Assembly (NCBI RefSeq): GCF_001522545.3
Contig: NC_031774.1
Coordinates: forward strand, 22,058,566 to 22,122,565
Direction of reading: 5' to 3'
DNA from: Parus major
Lineage: Eukaryota > Chordata > Aves > Passeriformes > Paridae
DNA: 64,000 nt
A model generated the notes under the pieces. The model ran no database searches. It worked only from the letters and a program-made list of their open reading frames with translations, and was not told the DNA's origin. Each line of letters starts with the position of its first letter. Within the stretch, counting starts at the first letter, position 1. The translations under genes were made by a program, and so were the position numbers. Of this stretch, positions 26,101 through 38,100 are shown piece by piece.

Positions 26101-29100
26101 TTGTGCAGGTTTATTCCATAGTTTTATACACATAGTTTTATTTTGTGGAGGTGCAGCTTCTCGTTGGTGAGCTTTTAGGGATACAAAGGAGAGAAGGAGG
26201 CGACAACTTCTTGGGAAGTGAGTCAACTAACACCTCATGGGTGGCGCTGTCCTACCACACTAGGTCTAATCTCATGTCTTAAGTTGTTAGGGGGAGAGCA
26301 AGGACAAAATCTTCCAGAACTGACAAGGTGGGACTTGGTCATTCTTTGTATCTCTCTTGGAAGCCAGTTGCACTATTTCAGAGGTAAAAAGAATATAGGT
26401 TATGCAAGGAAATAGTCGGCAGCTGCACCAGGTGAAACCTTGTCTCTTCTTACTCTTCACATGCATATACCTGTGAACTGGCACATCACTAGATATTTAT
26501 CAGACTAATGAGAATTTTCCCATGGCATTTTGCTTTAGTTTTGATTTTGCATCAAGTGTATTTGCCTGATTAACATAGGGTCCTGTTGCTGCTGTATCTG
26601 ACTGCCTGGTTGTCTTAGTGATGCCAAACCATGTAATGGTTGCAGAACACACTTTGGGAGCAGCAGATACAACATCTATGCTCTTCTCAGTGCAGAGGAT
26701 GTGAGAAATGATGGGAGAGCAGGATTTTTCCATGGGAAGTCTGTGTTCCTCTAGAATATTTATGCTAGCTACCTATGGGTTTGAGAGAGGGAGAGAAGTC
26801 ATTGCTACTGTCTGAAATGGATTCATATTCTAGTAATGAACAGTGCTCTGTACAGAATACCACAATAGCTTGGGTTCACCCTCTCTCAGATTTCTCATGG
26901 CTAAGCTTGTCACCCAGATGCTAACACTGCAGCTTTTGCATGTTGAATTACGCATCAGAAGCTACAGGCTTGTCTGAGCTGGCAGACTGGGGGGAGGGGA
27001 AAACCCTTTTTCCATATTCTTTGAGATATCCTGAAACAAGCCAGCATTGAGAGGGATTTCACATTAATAATTCATGCTTCCTCTTCTGTTTAAGCTGATG
27101 AAGATGAAGAGATGCCAGGCACTTCTCAGGAACACCACTTCGCTTCGCTGCAGAGGGCTGGTGCAGGTGTCAGTCCGTTCTCCAGGCCCTCCCTCCTTCA
27201 CACTTCTTCCTCATCAGAACCCTCGGGAGCTGGCAGCCAAAGGCAGGAACTGCACTGTCCATCCCCACGCACCACCTCGGCCTGCAGACCCCCGCACCCC
27301 CGCACCAGGAGCCCGCCCCTCTCCAGCTTCGATCGCCAGCTTCTCCATTGCCATGCACAGCAAGCAGACCTGTTCAGGCAGTTCTGCCAGGAGCTGGTGG
27401 CCATCCATAGGGACATGGCAGATAGCATGCATGCCGTCAGCCAGAGCGTGGCTGACCTCACCAGCCAGGTCAGCCAGATGTGCCAGACGCTGACAGAAAT
27501 ACGTGATGGGGTCCGGGCTTTCCATAGGATACAAGATCCCAGTGTCATGCCAGGGTCCTGTCTGCAAGCAGCTTGCTCTAAACAGCCCCCCGAGCCCAGT
27601 GCAGAGTCTAACCAAAACTCTCTAAAACGGACAACTCCTGCACGGGCCAGCAGGTCACGAAAAAGAAAACATCAGTTTTAGTCTGTATTTTACAAAGTAA
27701 AGAAGGATGCCACTTCCTGAGCTGCTGCATGTTCCTCCCCATGTGTATCACTACTCCGTGGGGAAGGTCAACAGCTGACCCAACCCATCCACCCCCCTGC
27801 TGGCTAACAGAGCAGTATGAGTATGGCAACTAATTTTAGGACCGGCCCTCTGCAATGGCAAAGAAGAATCTCAAGTTCTGTAGAGCTTGGAATGTAGGAT
27901 ATCTTTGGGTTCACAGAGATTGAGAGTTTTCACTGGCTTCCCCATGCTTTAAATGCTGTATAAACTAGGAAATGCAATAGAAATCGTTATCTGTATCTCT
28001 TCCCATGCCTGTGAAATATTTTTACTGAAGCAGCATGCTACAGAGATCCTTTTGCAATCAACTCACAAATTTATCCTACTACTGCATTCCCATAATCTTC
28101 CTGAATATTCGTATATGCAGTATGTGCAAAAATACAGCCTTATGACTCTAAAAACTCTTGTTGATCATGGCTTTTATCTCTCATTCAGCAGTAGTGGGCT
28201 GCCTGGGGCTTACTGTGACTTAAACACAGCTTTGGGGAGAAGAGCGTAAAAGCAGGGCTTGTGCAGGGAAGGGAAGAAGGCATGGTTCTGAGGACAGGTC
28301 TGAGCACCATGGAGTTTTAGACTGCTCAGAAGGGTTGCAAAAAGCATAGGCATGGATCCTGCAGTGTCACATGCACTTGTGTTAAAGAGTTCAGCTTCTG
28401 TTTGCTCCAGTCTGAAACCCCTACCTTTCACAATTGCAGTTAAAATACAGTCATTTCACCACATGAAAACATTTAAAGATAATTGTATCATATTTTCTTG
28501 CATGTTGTCAAATCAAACTACCTCACCCCTTCAAAATGTCTGAACAGAAATGAGAAAAGATGTAGGGCCTGCTTCTGACCTCAAGTCAGTTTGGTTTGGT
28601 TTTGCTGTAATTCTGTCATCTTCAGTACAATTACTTTGCACTTAGTTTTATTTAGGGTGGGATCTGTGCTGTGTTCTCCTCTCATGAAGAGTTTACAGTC
28701 TAAATTCACAGCTACATAGGTTAAAATCTTAGGCATGCTGGTTTTATACTGCTTTCTTTCCCCATATAGATGCAAGAAAGAACTGCATTACAGCATTTGA
28801 ATTGCTCTAGAGCTGTGTGAGGTTCCCGTGTACAACACTGATTCTGGAACTAGGCTTTAATAGTGTCACTTCAGGTGGTGATAATGTATGTGGTACCTCT
28901 TTTATAATATGTCTGTTTTCTCCTTAATTTGCACTTCTGCATCTAGCATGCTGCCCCCATCTCTGGAAAAACCCAGACCATTATTCTGATAAGCTTCAGC
29001 AGGGAAAAGGGTCAAGGTGTTAATCACATAGCAGCACTCCGTGCTCTCCAGGCTGTCCTGTTGTGTTTGGAGGTTGGTTGCAGGAAACTATTCCAGTAAA

Positions 29101-32100
29101 TATGAATGAGCATCATCCTACCATGGCTGGGCTACAGACTTGGCAAAAAAGTCACAGAAACTTCCATGGAATTGAACATAGGCAGCGTGGTGTAGCAGAA
29201 GGATGGCTTGTTTTTTGTGGTCTTCAAGGGTCGTCTTTTACCTGTCTGGCCTCTTCTTTGAAAGTATAGTGCACTAGCTTCTTTCCTGAAAAGTTCTTTG
29301 TATTTCTGCTGTGTCAGGCATGTCATTCCTGACATGCTTTTCTTCTTTTTTTTTTTTTTTTTTTGAAGATGTTCTGTAATTCTAATTAAAGTAATTTATT
29401 TTTAGTGGTGCAATAAAAGATTGCTCAAGGAAATAGTGGTCTGGCAAGGAAAAAAGCCTCATTTCTGAGGAATGACCCAACTGGTTTCATGCAGAGGACA
29501 TTCCTTTTAAGTGCTTGTGCCAGACCAGGGCAGAACTTGCTTGTCTTCCACTGAGGATGTTCTTTTACTCCTGATGAAATATTTGTATTCTGCAAAAGTC
29601 ACAGTCTCTCTTCAGATGAAGGGGAGATTGGGAAATCTGTCAAAAGTAGATCTAATTTATGAATCAGAGAGAGCTGAAAAAAGGGTGGTATATGTTAAAG
29701 GCTTTCTAAGTCAATACAGTGCTGCTGCTATATATTAATATTAGTATTTTATATTTTTATAATATTTGGTCTCTACTGATGTCCTTCCATGCATATGATT
29801 AGCTCCTTTGATGTTGTCCAGGGGGATCCCTTCTGGAAGCCCTCAGGTCTGCAGAGGAGGAGACTCCTGCAGGTGCTGGGCAGTGGAGGGAGTTAGCATC
29901 ATTGGTGCCATCAATTTGCCCACACAGATGTATTTAGAGAGAGAATCCTGGTGCCGGATGCACAGCCCTCAATGCAAATCCCCGAAGGCTGGGCACTGGT
30001 CAGGAGAAAGGACCTTTTACTATAAACTGCCTGATGTCTCCCCTAGTTTCCTCTGTGGACTATTACAGATTGGCCCAGATCTGGGGACGTATCTCCTGCC
30101 CTGTGTAGACCCCTCGGTGGAGTGGCTTTTCTGTATTGGCTCGCAAAGGATACTTCTTCCTGCACCTATCATGCTAACTGGCTGTTGAAGTAAGTGTCTG
30201 TGTCAAAGCAAACTGCTGTGCTCAACCCCAGTATCTCCATGTCCTGTACATGCTGAAAAAATTCTCTCTTTAAAAGTATTTTTGTTAAGAATGCAATAAA
30301 TATATAACACTTTTAACACAGCTGCTGTTGAGTCGTTTGTTTCTCTCTACAATTTTTGCCGGAGCTGGTAAGAAGCCTGTCACAGGTGTGGGTCTCCGGG
30401 AGACACTTGGCATCAGCGCACTGAGGCAGGGTTTACAGGTATGGCATCCCATGGTATCAGCCTGGGCTGCTGGCTGCTCTCTTGCATGGGATCTCCTGCC
30501 CTGGCTCTGTGCCCAAAGTTGGTTTGGGAAAGGCCAGTGGCCTTTTCCCTGCAGTGCTCCGCCCTGGCAGGCTGTCAGGGAGCACCCCCGAGGCCAGCCA
30601 GAGGGTGAGCTGTGAAGTGGGCAGCAGGGAGCCAGGGTAGTGGAGGGGAGAAGGGGAGAAGCCTGAGCCTCTCTCCAGCTGCAGAGGTCTCCTCCCTCTT
30701 CACCGTCTCTTGTGGATCCTCACCAGAGGCTCTGTTCCTCTCCTGGGGAGGGATGATCCCACCTGCAGAAAAATACCTTGACATTTTTGTGGGCACGCTC
30801 ACTTAGCCATCCCAAAACTTGGAAATTTGGTGTCCTGTGTGGGCTGGGGCTTAGGAAAAATGAAACAGTGACTTTTATTTGCTGCTAGCTAGAGAGTCTG
30901 TGGGAAAGGTGGTCCTGCAGAGCAAGGAGCTGTGCCCCTGACAGCTGTGGGGTTGATCCCAGCCCCAGTAGCTGCAGATGGGTCACAAGTGGTCTCCATT
31001 GGTGCAGTGTATGGTCCTGAGTAGCCTGCTCAGGATCTGTGGTGTTCTGGAGGCTGGCCTGTCCCAAGGACTAGACAGGACATGAAATGGTGGATTTGTG
31101 GCTGGTGGCAATGCCTTTCTGCAGGACCAGGTGCAGCTGAGGGTGTCTGGGTCTGCCACAGGAGCAGTATGACCCTGCTCCTCCTCTGGGGATCACAGTC
31201 CCTTGGGAAACCTGCTCTGCAAGCAGGGCCTTGCCTATCAGTGTGCAGTGCTCGGGTCAGCATAACCAGTCCTGGGTGTCCAAACCCACATAGCCTCCTT
31301 GCTTCAATCCAAATGGAGTATTTGGCATTGGGAAGGGGACTGGACACTGTGCAGCCTTCACAGGAAGGGTTGGGTTATTCAGGACGTGAGTAGTTTGGCC
31401 TTGGGATGGATATCAGGGAAGGCAGATCATGCAGTCTCTCCTCAGCAGGTAGTTGTGCTCCTGGTTCATCAAGCTGGCTACCCTTTTGTAGAATGACTTT
31501 CTCCATTCTTGGAAAGCATCTGCCTCTCAGCTGTGGTGTGCAGCAGCACTAAGTGTCTCAGAGCAACAGTTGGAATGTGGGTTTTTGCAGTCCTTTGTAA
31601 CCTGTGTCTTTCGTGCCTCTGGGGAAACTCAAGCCTGGGGCTGGGCAGCACTGGTTCAAAACAGTTTCTTTTGTGTGGATGATCTCATCCCATCTACCTT
31701 AACTCAGGGAAGTATCACAGATGGAAGCTTCCTCACTAGGATCATAAACCACTTGCTAGCTGGGCATAGCTGTGAAGAAACATGTTTGTGACTGGATTAT
31801 CCCAGAACTCTCTGCTGGGGGCTCCTGATGAGACTGGCTGTGCCAATGGCTGCAGGAGGCTGGATGAGCAACCAGGCAGCATTTGCTGCAGTGTTGCAGC
31901 AGTGCTGCAGCTCATGCCCTCCAGCCTGCATTCTCATCCCAGTTCCCTGCTGCTCCAGGAGATGGCCAGAGCCACAGGATGTGGGCAGCAGAGCTGAAGG
32001 ATACTCGAGCAAAAATGTGGAGAGCTGTAGAGGCAGAAGGAGAGCAGCAAACAGAAAAAGTTCATGCTCACGCTGAACAAAATACTTCACAATAAAAGTC

Positions 32101-35100
32101 CTGGTGGGAATAGTCAGCTTCCCATTCAAAGTTGTTTTTTCTACATCTCACAGTCAAATGCAGTTTGCTGAAAATGCACTAGACCATCCTGCCACTGCTG
32201 CATCAATTCCTTGGTGCCACTGGCTGCAGATGTACCGGTCATGTACGTCATATTAAGGATCTCTGAGTGACTTTAGGTTAGTAAATCTTCACAGGGACAG
32301 CCTGATCTGTTGTGGGCAGTAGAATGCACAGCAGAGTCTCTCCTTAGCTGGTGCAAGGAAGCATCCTGACATTTTGCTTGCACTGGATAGAACATCTTCT
32401 AGGAACTCCAGTGCTGCAAGACATCAGACTAACCACAGCACATTGGTCTGTCTCAAGGGTTGTGATCTCATGGCTGCCTGGAGGCCTGATACACCTTTTG
32501 AGGGGTGATCACTAACACCCAAAAGCAGCAGCCTGGCAGCTGTGTGCTACTGCAGGATCTCCTTCCCACCACACTGGTCCAGGTCTCTCTTCCTTCTCAA
32601 ATACAAAAACTGGTACTTTAAAAGTTCCTTTGTTTTGTGAGCAGAAGTAAATAAGGGTTAATAAAAGCCAATTTTGGTAGTACCAGTCTGCTGTTTAGTT
32701 ACTGAAGATGGCAGAGAATCCTAGGTGGCACACATCAGGAAAAATACAACTGCTTGCAGGCACATGCACGGTTGCTTAACATTAAAACCAGAATTGCTTG
32801 AGCCTCAGGCAGTTGAGACACTGCCACTGCAGACTTGTTTTCTATGTTTTGTGGGAAGTTTCACCAAGTTTGTGACCTTATTTGTGTGGGTTAGTGGGAT
32901 CACGTGCAGATGGGCTTGTGTCTTTATCTGTGCATTCACACGGCTAGAGAAGGTAGAATATTCAAAAAATTTGAGAGATTTCTTAAGCCAAAGAAATATC
33001 TATATATGCTTTAGGGAACTTGGGCAAGGACTAATGGCAGCAGATGTCAGAGGAGCCGTATGCTCCCCTGCAGCCTCCTTGCCTTTGCTGAGGTTGCTGC
33101 AGCAGGGAGTGCTGAACAACAAGGCAAATGGTGTAAGAGAAAAATAAGTTTTGACTATGAGGGTCTGCACATGCTGTGACAGGGCCTCCTTCCTGGGTAG
33201 GTGTTGTATGCTCTTGCTGGTGGCAGCTGGATCCAGTGTTACCAAGCCTTTTTCATGTCCTCTAGCAGGAACATGAGGAGTGTGAGAGCAAACAACATGA
33301 CCCGAGCAATAGATCTCTGTCTTAGCAAATTGCACAGAGGGCCGGTTGGTTGGAGTAGGAATAAATAAGTTTCTGCTGAACTAAAATGTAGCTGTTTTAA
33401 ATCAGGAAAATTAATCCCATGCCCTGAAAGTGATCTTTTTATCAGCACTGCCAGGAGATCCCCACAATGTGGTGCTGGGGTTTCCACTTGCAGAGCTGAA
33501 TTGGTTTTTTATGTCATACCCTGCTGAACTCTGAAGTGCAAAACCTTCCAATATTGTCCTGTCCTTGCAGGACATACTTCCATGCCCATTAGGTATCTGT
33601 GTTTCTGTCGTTAGAATCCCAATTTTGCTTGTCTGAGAGGAGAGAAGCAAGAAAATCTGTTAGCAACTAAAAAAAGAAGGCAGTGTTTTGGGGAAACAGA
33701 CAGGCGGGGTACCCTGCCATATTCCAAATATTCCTGAGAAGAAGGTAGGGAGCCCTGGGATGTGGAGTGATGGTGGGGAGTCCAGAAATCCCTGTTTCCA
33801 TGACTAGGCAAAGATGTTTCTGACCGGGAGAATCTGTTACCCTTGCTGGTAGACATCCCTTCAGACTGGATGTGCATTTGTGTCGTCCCTTCCCCAGCAA
33901 GAAATGGCCCCACTGGCTTAGTGTTTCCTGGGTGTCCATGCTCGTTTGCACACCATTGCTTGTAACTCCATGCTTTCCAGCCTGGCTGTGTTGATGGCTC
34001 TCTCTGAAGGTCATTCTGGCTTCTTCATGGTTGTCATTATGATGCAGGGGCGGGCACGGGAGAGAAGTTTGTGCTTCACACCTGCCTTGTCCCCTTGCCC
34101 TCAGGTACGTCATCATCTCCCGGGAGGAGAGGGAGCAGAACCTGATGGCCTTTCAGCACAGCGAGAGGATTTACTTCCGTGCCTGCCGTGACATCCACCC
34201 TGGGGAGAAGCTGCGGGTCTGGTACAGTGAGGATTACATGAAGCGGTTGCATAGTATGTCCCAAGAAACCATCAACAGAAATTTCACAAGTGGTGAGTCC
34301 CTTCCCTTTCCATCCTCTCTCCTGATCCCCTTGGGCTGCCTCACAGTTGGGCCAAATGTGGTGGGTGAAGTAGGTTTTGCACAGGCTTTGTGAGGAGAGC
34401 TGCATTTCTAGAAGCAGAGTGCCTCTGGGTGAAAGCCCCCAGCTCTGCCTGGCATAGATGGATGGGTGTACAAGGAGAGTAAGGTACCCTCAGTCATGGA
34501 GATCATGAAAGAAAGATTTGTGCTGTGATGTGTCACGTCATGTGTTGTGCCATGTTGTGTGTGTGTGTGCTGCAAGGGCCTGATGCAATGCCCAGGGATC
34601 ACAGAGCACCCCTGTCATGAGACTTTCTGGCCTGAAGATTGCCAAGCTGATGATCCTACAAGACAGCATTAGGTTTTTCCTCTGAACATGCTGCTCTCTC
34701 TGGCTCCTGTGAGCAGCCTGTTTGAGGGAGCTCTGGCTGGTTTTGAGTCCATATGAATGAGATTTCCTTGGTGTGTTTGTATGTCCATTTTCCTCGTTTA
34801 ATTTATCTCCTCTTTCTTCAGAAAGATAATTTGGGATCAGCGCGACATCAGCTCCTTAGTCTCACAACCTTAGAATGTGTATACAACGTACAGGAGGCTT
34901 TGTACTTGTCAGATTGATTCTTCCTTGGATAAAATTTTTTATCTTGTCTAAAGAGTAGCAATGTTGAAACAAACCCAGCAGTCCTTTGGGCCCACGTATT
35001 GTCAGCAATATAGGAAGCTTTAGAGGAAAGCAAAAATTCTTAATGCATCTGTTCATCTGTACAATGCTGATACCTGAAGTTAATTAGGAACATTTATTTC

Positions 35101-38100
35101 CAGGCGAGATGCAGAATGGCAGGGCCTCAGAGGGGCAGCCACACTAAATATAACTTTGTAATTATGATTCCTGAGTATATTATTACACAGCTGCTGTTGC
35201 TGCCTTGACTTGGTAAAAGGTGTCTCCTCTTCAGTCACGGGGTGGACAAGATGTCCTGAAAAAAACTGGTTATCTATCACCTTAGGGTTGTTACCCACTT
35301 GCAATGTTACATCTTGGTGGCTGTACTTGGGCAGTTCCCACTTCTGAATTAACATTGGTATGAATTTGCTTTTTTTTATGTTAATGAGCACCAGTGAGTG
35401 ATTAGGTACAGGCCACATTGATTTTGCTGGAATAACATGCAGACATCAGTCATCCAGATGGCTTAGTGCTTTCTGAAAGTACAGCAAGAGACAGTCTGTG
35501 CCCTTGGAGCAGCTGCTCTACAGGGGCACCAAGGCTATGAGCTATTGCCCTGCCATGAAGACATGCCTTTAGTCCTGTTTTGTCATGGTGTCATGGTTTG
35601 TGGGAGCTGGAATGGTAACTCACAGCCTGCTCTGTGCTACAAGCATGGCAAAGATCCTCCTCAGGACTCTCCAGAACCTGCCACAGCCAAATAATGCACC
35701 CTCAGGTAGAAACTCACATGGCTAGGCAGACCATTCCAGAAAACACCTGACATCTTGGTGAGCTCATCCTGCTGCAAGCTGGGCTCAGCCTGCCTTCACA
35801 AAAGAGGCACAGAGATGTTGTTAAAACAGAGCATCACCTGGGCCATTGCTAGACTTGCCAGAGACATCAAAGCCTCAGCTGGGAGGGCACTGGGAAGTGG
35901 TCAGGAAGCAACACAGAAAAAGAAAAATCTGTTGAGTCATTCTCTATTTAAAAGATTTCAATTCCCTGCAGATGAGTCTGTCAAATGAAGTGGCACACTC
36001 AACGAACTCACAGAAAAATAACATTGTTCCTGGGTTTTGTTTCTGTTGATAGTTTCTGACCCGCCTCATCATTGGAGTTGAGACCAATATTATGAGGGAT
36101 TGTCTTGTGATTTCTAGCTTTTCCATAGGGCTGAAGCATTCGGCTGGTTGGGGGAAAAATCACCGAGAAGGAAGAAGTGGTTCTCTAAATCCCTACTGCT
36201 CACAGTAGTTGCTGTGGTCCATAACAGGGGAAATACTAAGAGAGAGGCTGAAAGCTTTGTCCATAGAAATTCTCATCAATGTGTTGAAAATGAGATCTGT
36301 TGTTATGGATTCACTAAAGAAGTGGCCGGGTTTCCCAGCCAGCATCCAAACCCAGTGCAAAATCCCATCCATTCAGGCCAGCCCTTTTTACAGTGCCTTA
36401 CTCTAACTGTTTCGAGTCTTGCATCTTTTCTGCATTCTTAGCATTGCTCTCCTTAGAGAGGGAGTGGTAGCTTTTGCTCCATAACTCTTTTGAAAGCATG
36501 AATACGCTTTAAGCAAACAAAACCAAAAATCAGCATAAAGCAGCGTCTTGTTTGGGAAGCCATCAATGCTTGAAGTTATTTACAAGATAGAAGAGTGATG
36601 GAAATTGAGCCAAACCTATCGTCTTTTGAATTTCCAGGTAAGGAAATCTGGCTATTCCCTTTATTTTAAGCAATTAATAATTTGTATGAGGTTGCTTTTA
36701 ATATTTTTTTTTTCGATTACTGAATGGTCATGCTCTCAGACTCCACCAGGACAAGCTAGATGTTCCCATCCTTGGAGGGCATTCACCCATGGTAGCTCAG
36801 TTGACAATGTGTACCTTAGGTTTTAAGTGTGCAAGTTGTTTTTACTCCTTTACCTTTGCATTTCTGGAGCAGCCTCCAAACTGAACGAGAGTAAAGGGGC
36901 TAGCAGACTTTGTGCCATGGCGTGCACAGACACTGGGGTTGTCATGAAATGGTGTAAATCTCTTGCTGCACTGCTGTACACTTGATACCTTTTACCAAGT
37001 CAAAACAGGCACAGGACTTCCAGACAGCCAAAATGGCACTTAGGCTCTGGGTATAGTTTCCACCATGATCAGTCATTCACCACATAGTCCTCTTCCAACA
37101 CAGGTTGGTTATACCTTTAGGTTAAACAAGCTGCCTGTAGTTTCTCTTCTCTTTGAAGTGTGTGGGTTCTGCTCTGCTGTGGTTACCCAGGACTGTCTCT
37201 GTTTTTGCAGACATGCCCATTAGCGGGGCTTCTACTCTTGCAAGCCTCGGTTTCCATTGAGTTGTGTCAGTTCCCTGGCTTGTAACATAACATGCAGACC
37301 TGCAGGGATTCAGTCTGCCTTTTTGTTCTTTTTTGTTTGAGTTTTAGATTGAGGGATGTTGCTCGGTTCCCAGTGATAATCCCCACCCCTCATTTTCCAT
37401 TCTAGGAGACAAAACATTACTGATCGAAAAGTCAGAAAAGAATGTAGAAAGTCAAGAGGATGCAAGGGGAGCACTCCAATTCACTACCTTAAAGCAGGGG
37501 AAGAGCCCCTACAAGCGCAGCTGTGACGAGGGGGAATCCCACCCCCAAACAAAGAAAAAAAAAATTGACCTCATCTTCAAAGATGTCCTGGAGGCTTCTT
37601 TGGAATCTGCCAAGTTTGAAGAGAACCAGTTAGCAACAAGTACACCACTTTCCCTCAGAAGAGCATCTAAATACCAGGCTGAAGACATCTTTGAGCAGTG
37701 TGGCAGTGCCATGCAACACGGCTCCCTGAGCCTCAGCAGAAACCAGAGCGAGAGGGAATGGAAGGTCCCTCACAGTTCCTCTTTCATCTCAGCCAAGGAG
37801 ATGAGCATCCTTGAAGATGAGGAAGAGGAGCCCCTGTCACTTAAAGCAGACAGCCCAACAGAGCTGTCACTGGCCTCTGCGCAAGGCAACTCCCATGAAA
37901 TCCCCACCACGTCCTTCTGCCCCAACTGCATCCGGCTGAAGAAGAAAATCCGGGAGCTGCAGGCTGAGTTAGACATGCTGAGATCTGGGAAGTTACCCGA
38001 GGCACCTGTGTTACCGCCCCAGGTACCCGAGCTCCAAGAGTTCTCAGACCCCACAGGTAAGCCTTGCCGAGTTAGAGCATTCTCCAAACCCTGCCTAAGG

